Positions 24,550-32,724 of a stretch of 64,000 bases of DNA are shown one piece after another. Where the stretch lies: NCBI RefSeq assembly GCF_014650695.1, contig NZ_BMVL01000009.1, forward strand, positions 1-64,000, read 5' to 3'. Position numbers and translations under genes: made by a program. The notes under the pieces are model-generated. The model was not told the DNA's origin, ran no database searches, and saw nothing but the letters and a program-made list of their open reading frames with translations. How positions within the stretch are numbered: position 1 is the stretch's first letter; each line of letters opens with the position of its first letter. The stretch is from Streptomyces avidinii. GTDB taxonomy: Bacteria > Actinomycetota > Actinomycetes > Streptomycetales > Streptomycetaceae.

Positions 24550-25653
24550 TCAGCGGTCGAAGTCGATCTCCACTTCCTCGGTGACCGGGTGCGACTGGCA
24601 GGCCAGGACGAACCCGGCGTCGGTCTCCTCGGCCTCCAGCGCGAAGTTCCGCTCCATCCGGACCTCGCCCGAGACCACGAACGCCCGGCAGGTGCCGCAG
24701 ACCCCGCCCTTGCAGGCGTACGGGGCGTCCGCGCGGTTGCGCAGCACGGCGTCCAGCAGGGACTCGCCGTCCTGGACCGGCCAGGTGCCCGAACGGCCGT
24801 CGAGCCGCGCGGTGACCCGCCCGTGCGCGGGCGCCGTCCCGGCGTCGGCGCGGACCGTCGGCGGGGTGTCCTCGACGTGGAAGATCTCCTCGTGCACCCG
24901 GGTCCGGGCGACACCGAGCGAGCCCAGGGTCCGCTCCGCGCCCTGCACCAGGCCGTACGGGCCGCACAGGAACCAGCCCGTCACCTCGGTCACCGGCAGC
25001 AGCGCGGGCAGCAGGGCCGCCAGCCGCTCCTCGTCCAGCCGGCCGGAGGGCAGCCCGGACTCCTGCTCCTCCCGGGACAGGACCGTCACCAGCTGGAACC
25101 GCGCCGGATACCGGTCCTTGAGGTCGGCGACCTCCTCCAGGAACATCGTCGAGGCCGCCGTACGGTCGCTGCGCACCAGACAGAAACGGGCGTCGGGGCG
25201 GGCGGCCAGCAGGCTCGCGGCGATCGACAGCACCGGCGTGATGCCGCTGCCGCCGACGATCGCCGCATAGTGCCCCGAGGCCGGGGCGGCGGCGGGGTCC
25301 AGTACGAAGCGCCCGGCCGGAACCATGACGTCCAGCACGTCCCCCGCGACGATCTCCTTGTGCGCGAACGTGGAGAACTCGCCGCCCTCCACCAGTCGCA
25401 CCCCGACCCGCAGCCATGCCGGGCCCGGGCCGTCCGCGGACGGTGCCGGGGAGCAGATGGAGTAGGTGCGGCGGACCTCCGCACCGCCCTCGGGGGCGGT
25501 ACGGCGCAGCGTCAGGTGCTGGCCCGGGGCGTGCCGGTACTCCTCGCGCAGTTCCTCGGGGACGCGCAGGGTCAGTGCCACCGAGTCGTCGGTGAGCCGG
25601 TCGACTGCCGCCACCGTCAGCGGGTGAAACGCGCCGTGGCGGGGGGCGGCCAT
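24550..25653 (-). CDS. paaE: PaaE, reductase subunit of phenylacetyl-CoA 1,2-epoxidase
   Basis: 367 aa. A ferredoxin-NADP reductase-like module (RRTYSICSPAP for flavin, GGSGITPVLSIAASLL for NADPH) is followed by a plant-type [2Fe-2S] domain. Its cluster ligands are in CKGGVCGTC near residue 312 and the final C in FVLACQS. PaaE passes electrons from NADPH to the di-iron centre of PaaA. Its start directly abuts the paaD stop. Confidence 0.95.
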   Translation of the reverse strand: MAAPRHGAFHPLTVAAVDRLTDDSVALTLRVPEELREEYRHAPGQHLTLRRTAPEGGAEVRRTYSICSPAPSADGPGPAWLRVGVRLVEGGEFSTFAHKEIVAGDVLDVMVPAGRFVLDPAAAPASGHYAAIVGGSGITPVLSIAASLLAARPDARFCLVRSDRTAASTMFLEEVADLKDRYPARFQLVTVLSREEQESGLPSGRLDEERLAALLPALLPVTEVTGWFLCGPYGLVQGAERTLGSLGVARTRVHEEIFHVEDTPPTVRADAGTAPAHGRVTARLDGRSGTWPVQDGESLLDAVLRNRADAPYACKGGVCGTCRAFVVSGEVRMERNFALEAEETDAGFVLACQSHPVTEEVEIDFDR

Positions 25654-26160
25654 CTACAGCTCCTTGAAGTGGTCGAACGGTTCGCGGCAGGCGGTGCAGC
25701 GGCGCAGCGCCTTGCATGCGGTGGAGGAGAAGCGGCTGAGCAGTTCGGTGTCGGTCGATCCGCAGTTCGGGCAACGGACCGACAGGGTCAGCGGGACCGG
25801 TCCGCCGGCCGCGTGCGGGCGGGGCGGGGCGATACCGAACTCGGCGAGCTTGCGGCGGCCCTCGGCGCTGATGTCGTCGGTCGACCAGGCGGGGGCGAGC
25901 ACCGTGGTCACCCGCACCTCGGGGATGCCGTGGCCGGTCAGGGCCCGCTCGATGTCGGCGGACATGGCCTCGATGGCCGGGCAGCCGGTGTAGGTCGGCG
26001 TGAGGGTGACCTCGGCGTGGCCGTCCTCGTGCATCCGCACGCCGCGCACCACGCCGAGCTCGCCGAGGGTGAGCACGGGCAGTTCCGGGTCCGGGACGGA
26101 GCCGGCCAGCGCGGCCAGTTCCGCCTCCAGGCGGGTCGTTCCGGCGTCGGCAGTCACCAT
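25654..26160 (-). CDS. paaD: PaaD, iron-sulfur/maturation protein of the phenylacetyl-CoA epoxidase
   Basis: 168 aa from ATG 26160, overlapping the paaC end by 7 bp. The N-terminal half is a MIP18/DUF59 domain (VPDPELPVLTLGELGVVRGV, PTYTGCPAIEAM). The C-terminal zinc ribbon has CPNCGSTDTE and CTACREPFDHFK. Related proteins help insert Fe-S or di-iron centres. It is the standard fourth gene of paaABCDE. Confidence 0.95.
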   Translation of the reverse strand: MVTADAGTTRLEAELAALAGSVPDPELPVLTLGELGVVRGVRMHEDGHAEVTLTPTYTGCPAIEAMSADIERALTGHGIPEVRVTTVLAPAWSTDDISAEGRRKLAEFGIAPPRPHAAGGPVPLTLSVRCPNCGSTDTELLSRFSSTACKALRRCTACREPFDHFKEL

Positions 26161-26906
26161 GACGCCCCCGGGTGGCTGCGGTGCAGGTGCTGCATCTCGG
26201 CGACCATCCGGCCGAAGGACTCGGTGTGCAGGCCCTGCCGTCCGGCGCCGGCCGCCCAGGCACCGGTGCGCGGTCCCTGGGGCAGGTCGAGGCCGGCCCG
26301 GTCCAGTACGCCGGTCAGCGCGGCCAGCCAGCGCTGCTCCAGGGCCGCCGGGTCCAGTCCGTCGAGGCCGTCCACCGGCTGGAACATCTCGCCGGTGAAC
26401 TTCCACAGCGCGTCGAGGGCGGCCCGCATGCGGCTGCGGCTCTCCTCGGTCCCGTCGCCGAGCCGCAGGGTCCACTGCTCGGCGTGGTCGCGGTGGTACG
26501 CGGTCTCCTTGACGGCCTTGGCCGCCAGCGGCGCGAAGGGGCCGTCACCACGGGCGAGCTCCCCGTAGACCTCGTGCTGGTAGAAGGAGAAGTAGAGCTG
26601 GCGGGCGATGGTGTGGGCGAAGTCGCCGTTCGGCTGCTCGACCAGCTGGAGGTTGCGGAAGGACCGCTCCTCCCGCAGGAACGCCAGCTCGTCCTCGTCG
26701 CCGACCAGGGACAACAGGATCCGGGCCTGGCCGAGCAGGTCGAGCGCGATGTTGGCGAGCGCGACCTCCTCCTCCAGGACGGGGGCGTGCCCGGCCCATT
26801 CGCCGAGGCGGTGGGAGAGGATCAGCGCGTCGTCGCCGAGCGCGAGTGCCGCCGCGGCGGTGGCGCCGGTGAGGCGGGCCGTGTCGGTGGTGTCGGTGCC
26901 GGTCAC
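26154..26906 (-). CDS. paaC: PaaC, structural subunit of phenylacetyl-CoA epoxidase
   Basis: 250 aa. It is a ferritin-like helical protein (LGDDALILSHRLGEWAGHAPVLEEEVALANIALDLLGQAR, partly quoted by position) that pairs with PaaA. It lacks a full metal-ligand set in this family and stabilises the PaaA active subunit. It overlaps paaB by four bases. Confidence 0.95.
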   Translation of the reverse strand: MTGTDTTDTARLTGATAAAALALGDDALILSHRLGEWAGHAPVLEEEVALANIALDLLGQARILLSLVGDEDELAFLREERSFRNLQLVEQPNGDFAHTIARQLYFSFYQHEVYGELARGDGPFAPLAAKAVKETAYHRDHAEQWTLRLGDGTEESRSRMRAALDALWKFTGEMFQPVDGLDGLDPAALEQRWLAALTGVLDRAGLDLPQGPRTGAWAAGAGRQGLHTESFGRMVAEMQHLHRSHPGASW

Positions 26907-27187
26907 AGGTGGCTCACCCCCTCCGGGATGTCGTAGAAGGTGGGGTGCCGGTAGGGCTTGTCGGCGGACGGCGCGAAGAACGGGTCCCGCTCGTCCGGAG
27001 AGGAGGCGGTGATCTCGGTGGAGGGCACCACCCAGATGGAGATGCCTTCACCGCGCCGGGTGTAGAGGTCGCGGGCGTTGCGCAGGGCCATCTCCGCGTC
27101 GGGGGCGTGCAGGCTTCCCGCGTGCGTGTGCGAGAGGCCGCGGCGCGAACGCACGAACACCTCCCACAGGGGCCAGTTCTGCGTCAT
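26903..27187 (-). CDS. paaB: PaaB, small subunit of phenylacetyl-CoA epoxidase
   Basis: 94 aa, the family's usual size. It has the start MTQNWPLWEVFVRSRRGLSH, HAGSLHAPDAEMALRNARD and WVVPSTEI. PaaB bridges PaaAC heterodimers in the epoxidase complex. It overlaps both neighbours by four bases, so it is translationally coupled. Confidence 0.95.
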   Translation of the reverse strand: MTQNWPLWEVFVRSRRGLSHTHAGSLHAPDAEMALRNARDLYTRRGEGISIWVVPSTEITASSPDERDPFFAPSADKPYRHPTFYDIPEGVSHL

Positions 27188-28245
27188 ACCCGTGCCTCCT
27201 CGTTCTGTCCGGCGGGGTTCGCCGCCTGCTGTGCTGCCTGCTGTGCCGTCTGCTTCCGCGCGTAGGCCGCGGCCGCGTCACGCACCCAGGCGCCTTCCTC
27301 GTGGGCCTTGCGCCGCTGGCCGATCCGCTGCTCGTTGCAGGGACCGTTGCCCTTGAGCACGTCCCAGAACTCCGCCCAGTCGATGGCGCCGAAGTCGTGG
27401 TGCCCGCGCTCCTCGTTCCACTTGAGGTCGGGGTCGGGCAGGGTCAGGCCGAGGGACTCGGCCTGCGGGACGGCGATGTCCACGAACCGCTGGCGCAGCT
27501 CGTCGTTCGAGTGCCGCTTGATGCGCCAGGCCATCGACTGCGCCGAGTGCGCCGACTCGTCGTCCGGCGGGCCGAACATCATCAGCGACGGCCACCACCA
27601 GCGGTCGACCGCGTCCTGGGCCATCGCGTGCTGGGCCTCGGTGCCCCGGGAGAGGGCGAGGAGCAGCTCGTACCCCTGGCGCTGGTGGAAGGATTCCTCC
27701 TTGCAGATCCGGACCATGGCGCGCGCGTAGGGCCCGTAGGAGCAGCGGCAGATCGGCACCTGGTTGGTGATCGCCGCGCCGTCCACGAGCCAGCCGATGG
27801 CGCCGACGTCCGCCCAGGTCAGGGTGGGGTAGTTGAAGATCGAGGAGTACTTCTGCTTGCCCGAGTGGAGCTTGTCGAGCAGCTCGTCGCGGCTGGTGCC
27901 GAGGGTCTCGGCCGCGCTGTACAGGTACAGCCCGTGGCCGGCCTCGTCCTGCACCTTGGCCATCAGGATCGCCTTGCGGCGCAGCGAGGGCGCGCGGGTG
28001 ATCCAGTTTGCTTCGGGCTGCATGCCGATGATCTCGGAGTGGGCGTGCTGGGCCATCTGGCGGACCAGGGAGGCGCGGTACTCGTCGGGCATCCAGTCAC
28101 GCGGTTCCACGCGCTCGTCGGCCGCCACGGCCGCGTCGAATGCCGCCGCGAGCTGTGCGCCCAGGTCAGCAGTCATGTCTGTCCCGTCCGTCCCGTCTGC
28201 CCCGAGAGCCGTGTCCGGCCCCGTTTCCGGGGTCACTGCCACCAT
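27184..28245 (-). CDS. paaA: PaaA, catalytic di-iron subunit of phenylacetyl-CoA 1,2-epoxidase
   Basis: 353 aa. The di-iron ligands are in the family motifs KVQDEAGHG (first ExxH) and KEESFHQRQGYE (second ExxH). It converts phenylacetyl-CoA to the 1,2-epoxide, the first committed step of aerobic phenylacetate breakdown. I keep the start at 28245 because AGGGGGCCGGA precedes it, although an internal Met at residue 24 (MTADLGAQ) is also possible. A PaaR-type operator lies 38 bp upstream. Confidence 0.95.
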   Translation of the reverse strand: MVAVTPETGPDTALGADGTDGTDMTADLGAQLAAAFDAAVAADERVEPRDWMPDEYRASLVRQMAQHAHSEIIGMQPEANWITRAPSLRRKAILMAKVQDEAGHGLYLYSAAETLGTSRDELLDKLHSGKQKYSSIFNYPTLTWADVGAIGWLVDGAAITNQVPICRCSYGPYARAMVRICKEESFHQRQGYELLLALSRGTEAQHAMAQDAVDRWWWPSLMMFGPPDDESAHSAQSMAWRIKRHSNDELRQRFVDIAVPQAESLGLTLPDPDLKWNEERGHHDFGAIDWAEFWDVLKGNGPCNEQRIGQRRKAHEEGAWVRDAAAAYARKQTAQQAAQQAANPAGQNEEARV

Positions 28246-28282
28246 TCCGGCCCCCTGTGAGAGTCCGCTGTCCGACCGACCG

Positions 28283-28296
28283 ACCGATCGTTCGGT
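28283..28296. promoter_or_regulatory. PaaR-type operator upstream of paaA
   Basis: ACCGATCGTTCGGT matches the core ACCGNNCGNNCGGT of the PaaR operator known in Corynebacterium. An 18-bp string around it recurs exactly, in reverse orientation, between paaN and paaH. It lies 38 bp before paaA and 85 bp before the divergent DUF5819 gene. Confidence 0.75.
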
Positions 28297-28380
28297 TCAT
28301 TCGCTTCAATGGTGAGACGGCGGCCCGTAGGGTGTCAACCTCTGAGGTCAACCCTGTGGACGCCGGACGATCGGGTGGGG

Positions 28381-29043
28381 ATGGATTCGAACGAGCACGA
28401 GCCCGCCGAAGGGGCCGCTCCGCCATCCCCGCGGGCGCCCGGAATAGCCGGTCTGTCGACCCCGTACCGGGTCGTGGCGGCCCTGGCCCTGGGGGCGATC
28501 GCGGTGGCCGCCTGCACGCACCTGGCGCTCGTCTTCCTGCACGTGGCCCCGGCCAACACGCTCAGCAAGCAGCACGCGCAGACGATCGACGGCTGGATCT
28601 ACCCCGAGTTCGAACAGAACTGGAAGCTCTTCGCACCCAACCCGCTGCAGCAGAACATCGCGGTGGAGGCGCGCGCGGAGGTCCGGGGCGCCGACGGTGA
28701 CGTGACCACCAGCGGCTGGCACGACCTGAGCGCCGAGGACGCCCGGGCCATCCGGCACAGCCTGCTGCCGAGCCATATCCGGCAGAACGAGCTCCGCCGG
28801 GCGTGGGACTTCTTCACCGGCTCGCACGACGAGAACAACGAGCCGAACGGCGAGCGCGGCCGGCTGTCCGAGGAGTACCTCCGGCGGATCGCGGTGAACC
28901 GGCTCGCCCCCCGGCACCCGGACGGGACCGTCCTGCGGGTCCAGCTGCGCTCGGCGAGCACGTCGGTGCCCGCGCCGAAGTGGAGCGACGAGACCACCGA
29001 CACCCAGACCTACTACCGGGAGCTGCCGTGGTGGACGGTGTGA
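28381..29043 (+). CDS. DUF5819 family membrane-anchored protein
   Basis: 220 aa from ATG 28381; an upstream in-frame ATG at 28309 is less likely. One N-terminal membrane helix (VVAALALGAIAVAACTHLALVFL) is followed by an exported domain that starts YPEFEQNWKLFAPNPL and ends WKWSDET-like, TYYRELPWWTV. The family is known only as DUF5819 and is found next to HTTM proteins, as here; the next gene overlaps its end by 16 bp. The two proteins may form a membrane pair. Confidence 0.85.
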   Translation: MDSNEHEPAEGAAPPSPRAPGIAGLSTPYRVVAALALGAIAVAACTHLALVFLHVAPANTLSKQHAQTIDGWIYPEFEQNWKLFAPNPLQQNIAVEARAEVRGADGDVTTSGWHDLSAEDARAIRHSLLPSHIRQNELRRAWDFFTGSHDENNEPNGERGRLSEEYLRRIAVNRLAPRHPDGTVLRVQLRSASTSVPAPKWSDETTDTQTYYRELPWWTV

Positions 29044-30203
29044 AGCGCGCCCGCGAGGCGGCCGGTCGGGTGGCCGCGCAGGTCACCGGGCAGGCGCTGG
29101 GCCCGTACCAGAGCGCGGTGGTGCGCATCGGCTTCGCCGCTACCTGGCTCTTCTTCCTGCTGCGCGAGTTCCCCAACCGGGCCGAGCTGTACGGGCCGGA
29201 CGGGCCGTGGAGCTGGGCGCTGGCCCAGCGGCTGATCGACTCCAACCATGCCTTCACGGTGTTGATGTGGTCCGGTTCGGGGCTGTGGTTCGAGATCGTC
29301 TACGCGGTGTCCGTGCTGGCGAGCGTGGGGCTGCTGCTGGGCTGGCGGACGCGGGCGACCTCGGTGCTCTTCATGATCGGAGTGCTGTCGCTGCAGAACC
29401 GCAGCGTGTTCATGGGCGACGGCGGGGACAACGTCATCCACCTGATGGCGATCTACCTGGTGCTGACCCGGTGCGCGCAGGTGTGGTCGCTGGACGCCCG
29501 CCGGGCCCGTACGCGCGGCTCGGCGACGGCGACGGCCGGGGCGGCCGGGCCGGTGCTGTGGGGTGTGCTGGGGGCGGTGTTCGCCTACGGCGCGGCGACC
29601 GGGCGGTTCGGCTTCGGCTGGCTGGCGGCGTTCGCGGCGCTGTGGGTGGTCGGCGGGCTGTGGTGGATGGTCGACCGCTACGAACCGGAGGGCGAGGGGC
29701 GGGCGGTACTGGACGTCCTGGCGAACCTGCTGCACAACGCGGGAATGCTGGTGATCATGGTTGAGGTCTGCCTGATCTACGCGACGGCGGGCTGGTACAA
29801 GATCCAGGGGTCCCGGTGGCAGGACGGGACGGCGCTGTACTACCCGCTGGGGCTGGATTACTTCTCGCCGTGGCCGGCGCTGTCGGCACTGGTGGCGGGC
29901 AGCGGGACGCTGGTGATGCTGCTGTCGTACGGGACGGTGGTGGTGCAGGTGGCGTTTCCGTTCACCCTGTTCAACCGGCGGATCAAGAACGTGCTGCTCG
30001 CCGTGATGATGTTGGAGCATGCGGGGATCGCGGTGCTGCTGGGACTGCCGTTCTTCTCCATGGCGATGATCGCCGCGGACGCGGTGTTCCTGCCGACGGG
30101 GTTCCTGGTGTGGCTGGGGGCGCGGGTCGCTGTGCGCCGGCGGCGTGCGGTGGAGCCGGCGGCGGATCCCGCCGAGCCGCTGCCGGTGCCCGCGCCGCGC
30201 TGA
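29028..30203 (+). CDS. HTTM-domain membrane protein (gamma-carboxylase-like fold)
   Basis: 391 aa from GTG 29028, with GGGAG five bases before; it overlaps the DUF5819 gene. About eight to ten membrane helices are visible. The HTTM (horizontally transferred transmembrane) family is related to the membrane part of vitamin K-dependent gamma-glutamyl carboxylase. Here GYKI-like 'ATAGWYKIQGSRWQDGTALY' is the typical conserved segment. No carboxylase activity has been shown for such bacterial proteins as far as I know, so the role is open. Confidence 0.85.
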   Translation: MVDGVKRAREAAGRVAAQVTGQALGPYQSAVVRIGFAATWLFFLLREFPNRAELYGPDGPWSWALAQRLIDSNHAFTVLMWSGSGLWFEIVYAVSVLASVGLLLGWRTRATSVLFMIGVLSLQNRSVFMGDGGDNVIHLMAIYLVLTRCAQVWSLDARRARTRGSATATAGAAGPVLWGVLGAVFAYGAATGRFGFGWLAAFAALWVVGGLWWMVDRYEPEGEGRAVLDVLANLLHNAGMLVIMVEVCLIYATAGWYKIQGSRWQDGTALYYPLGLDYFSPWPALSALVAGSGTLVMLLSYGTVVVQVAFPFTLFNRRIKNVLLAVMMLEHAGIAVLLGLPFFSMAMIAADAVFLPTGFLVWLGARVAVRRRRAVEPAADPAEPLPVPAPR

Positions 30204-30267
30204 CGGAGCCCCGCGGCGGCGCCTCCCGGGGTCAGGGCGGAGCCCGGGCGGACCGTAGGGTCGGGGT

Positions 30268-31029
30268 ATGGACGAGACGGTGCGGGAGTGGCGGGAGGCC
30301 GAGCAGGCCGGAGGTCTCGTCGTGCTCGACGGGTTCCATGCGCTGAAGCACGCGCTGCGGTTCGGGGCCGATGTGCGGATGGTCATCGCCGAGGATCCCG
30401 CCGCCGTACGGGCGCTGGCCCGTGAGCTGGCTCCGGATGTCGAGGGCGCCGTGGGGCACCTCGCGCGGCGGGCCGACCTCAAGGAGGTGCTGCCCCGTGT
30501 GCACCCCACCGGCGTCGCGGCCCTCGCGGTGCGGCCCGACCGGGCGGCCGGCATCGCGGGGCTGGGGCGGCTGCCCCGGCCGGCGCCCGTCGTCGTCCTC
30601 GACAACCCCCGCAACCTCGGCAACGTCGGAGCCGTCGTCCGGCTCGCCGCCGGCTTCGGCGCCACCGGCGTGGTGACCCGCGGCGACCTCGACCCGTGGC
30701 ACCCGAACGTGGTCCGGGCCGGCGCCGGGCTGCACTACGCCACCACCGTCGAGCGCCTCGAACTGGACGAGCTGCCGCCCGGGCCGCTCTACGCGCTCGA
30801 TCCCGAGGGCACCGACATCCGCGCCCTCACCCTCCCGGACGACGCGCTGCTCGCCTTCGGATCGGAACGCCACGGCATCTCACCGGAGCTGCGTGCCCGG
30901 GCCGACCACCTCGTCTCCCTGCCGATGCGCCCCCAGGTCTCCAGCTACAACCTCGCCACCAGCGTGGCCATGACCCTCTTCCACTGGGGCGGCCCCCCGG
31001 CCCAGGAGCAGGACGGCGACCACGCCTAG
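30268..31029 (+). CDS. SpoU/TrmH-family RNA 2'-O-methyltransferase
   Basis: 253 aa. The SPOUT signature motifs are present: VVLDNPRNLGNVGAVVRLA, LLAFGSERHGIS and LPMRPQVSSYNLATSVAMTL. These form the trefoil knot that binds S-adenosylmethionine. The N-terminal part carries a short substrate-binding domain. The target may be rRNA or tRNA. Its last 150 bp overlap the open frame of the convergent membrane protein gene. Confidence 0.92.
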   Translation: MDETVREWREAEQAGGLVVLDGFHALKHALRFGADVRMVIAEDPAAVRALARELAPDVEGAVGHLARRADLKEVLPRVHPTGVAALAVRPDRAAGIAGLGRLPRPAPVVVLDNPRNLGNVGAVVRLAAGFGATGVVTRGDLDPWHPNVVRAGAGLHYATTVERLELDELPPGPLYALDPEGTDIRALTLPDDALLAFGSERHGISPELRARADHLVSLPMRPQVSSYNLATSVAMTLFHWGGPPAQEQDGDHA

Positions 31030-31917
31030 AACGCCCGCGGCCAGGATCGCCGCGGCCGCGCCGAGGGTCGTCCCGTCCGGGTGGACCAGCGCCTGGCCGC
31101 GCAGTGCCTGCCACGTGACCAGCGCGAACGTCGCTGCGTACACCCCGGACGCCACCAGGGTCAGCCCCAGCCGCACCCGTTCCCGGCGGAGCAGGGCGAA
31201 GCGGCCGGCGAGGGCGGCCAGGACGAGTACGAGCAGGGGCAGCAGCTGTAGCGCGTGCATGCCGAAGAAGTGCGGGATGCGCAGGTCGCCACCGGTGGTC
31301 GACCAGCCGGTGAGCGCCATGGCGGGCCCGCCGTCCGGCACGCCCACGCTGTGGGCGCCCACCACCGGAGCGCCGTCGACCGCGAGCTGCGCCTCGGTCG
31401 GGGTGGTCATCAGGAAGCCGAGTCCGGCGCCCGCGAGGGCGAGCACGGCGGCGATCCGGATCGACCAGGTGGTGGCCCGGTCGGCGGTGCGGAAGCGGAA
31501 GAGCAGGACGGCGATGACGAGCGTCGCCGTCCAGAGCACGACGACGGTCGCGGCCATGGCGCTGTAGACCTGTGCGTCGAAGGGCGTCCGCTGGTTGAAG
31601 TGGCTCTGACGGCCCCGGGCCGCCTGTCCCGTGATGAGCAGCATCTCCACCAGGCTCGCCGCGGCGACGACCGTACCGGCCCACCAGGCAGGCCTGCGCA
31701 GGCGCGGGCGGGCGGCTACGGCGAGGGAGATCATCCAGGCCAGGCTGAGCGAGTAGCCGACGAACGAGACGGCGAACTTGAAGGGCTTGGCCCAGATCGG
31801 GGCGCCGACCAGCATCCGGTCGTCGACGGCGAGCCCCACGGCTGAGCCGACGGCCCACACCGCCATCACTGCGGCGAACAGCGTCAGTGGACGGTGCCAG
31901 GTACGTAACGCAGACAT
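30880..31917 (-). CDS. Polytopic membrane protein, unknown function
   Basis: 345 aa with about eight membrane helices (for example TLFAAVMAVWAVGSAVGLAV, and a last one ending near 31025). FGMHALQLLPLLVLVLAAL and WAKPFKFAVSFVGYSLSLAW are conserved-looking. The frame runs 150 bp into the convergent methyltransferase gene because no earlier in-frame stop exists, giving a charged tail (EEGHGHAGGEVVAGDLG). The tail may be a lost-stop extension. It is divergent from the MerR gene and probably its target. Confidence 0.8.
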   Translation of the reverse strand: MSALRTWHRPLTLFAAVMAVWAVGSAVGLAVDDRMLVGAPIWAKPFKFAVSFVGYSLSLAWMISLAVAARPRLRRPAWWAGTVVAAASLVEMLLITGQAARGRQSHFNQRTPFDAQVYSAMAATVVVLWTATLVIAVLLFRFRTADRATTWSIRIAAVLALAGAGLGFLMTTPTEAQLAVDGAPVVGAHSVGVPDGGPAMALTGWSTTGGDLRIPHFFGMHALQLLPLLVLVLAALAGRFALLRRERVRLGLTLVASGVYAATFALVTWQALRGQALVHPDGTTLGAAAAILAAGVLGVVAVLLLGRGAAPVEEGHGHAGGEVVAGDLGAHRQGDEVVGPGTQLR

Positions 31918-31935
31918 GGGGCCCCCTAAGGAACG

Positions 31936-31973
31936 GATAGTGGCGCTTACCGCTATCTGATAGCGCCACTATC
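31936..31973. promoter_or_regulatory. Nested inverted repeats, operator candidate for the MerR regulator
   Basis: GATAGTGGCGCT (31936-31947) is inverted at 31962-31973. Inside lies a second palindrome, CGCTATC-T-GATAGCG (31951-31965). The array sits in the 101-bp space between the divergent membrane protein and MerR genes. Such dyads in a divergent promoter suit binding by the MerR protein. Confidence 0.65.
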
Positions 31974-32018
31974 TATGATGGGCGGGCAACAGGGCAAGGA
32001 GAAACGAGTGAACACGCC

Positions 32019-32666
32019 ATGCGCATCGGAGAGTTGAGCCGCCGTACCGGGGTGCCGGTACCGACGATCAAGTACTACGTCCGGGAAGGCCTGCTGCCGG
32101 CGGGCGAGTTGAGCAGTCCCAACCAGGCCAGCTACGACGAGGGGCACGAGCGCCGGCTGCGCCTGGTCCGCGCGCTGCTGGAGGTCGGCGGGCTGTCGGT
32201 GGCGGCCATCGGCGATGTCCTCACGGCGATCGACGACAAGGAGCAGCCGGTGCACAAGCTGCTCGGCACCGCGGCCCGGCGGATGGTGCCCGAGTACGGT
32301 GACGCTGCCGGCCAGGACGATGCCGAGGCGGTACTGGCCCGGGAGAAGGTGGCACGGCTGATCGAGGCGCGCGGCTGGCACGTCGGGCCCGGCAACAAGG
32401 CCGTCGGCGCGCTGGAGGCCGCGCTCGCCTCACTCGCGCGGGTGGGCCACGGCTCCTTCGCCGAACTCCTCGACGACTACGCCGAGGCGGCCGAGCAGGT
32501 GGCCCGGGTCGATCTGGAGTACACGGCCCGCCGGGTGGACCGGGAGGGCCTGGTCGAGGCGGTGGTCGTGGGCACCGTGGTGGGCGACGCGATGTTCGCG
32601 GCCCTGCGCAGGATGGCCCAGGTGGACGCCTCCTCCCGCATCTTCGCTCAGGAGCTGCCGGAGTAG
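32019..32666 (+). CDS. MerR-family transcriptional regulator
   Basis: 215 aa. The N-terminal winged helix is MRIGELSRRTGVPVPTIKYYVREGLL, classical MerR. A coiled dimerisation helix and a helical effector domain of about 130 residues follow, with no cysteine pair, so a metal is unlikely as signal. It probably controls itself and the divergent membrane protein gene through the nested repeats between them. Confidence 0.9.
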   Translation: MRIGELSRRTGVPVPTIKYYVREGLLPAGELSSPNQASYDEGHERRLRLVRALLEVGGLSVAAIGDVLTAIDDKEQPVHKLLGTAARRMVPEYGDAAGQDDAEAVLAREKVARLIEARGWHVGPGNKAVGALEAALASLARVGHGSFAELLDDYAEAAEQVARVDLEYTARRVDREGLVEAVVVGTVVGDAMFAALRRMAQVDASSRIFAQELPE

Positions 32667-32724
32667 CAGAGCGCGAGAAGCAGGAGGAGGCCGGTCCACC
32701 CGGGCCGGGTGCTGCGGTACGCGG

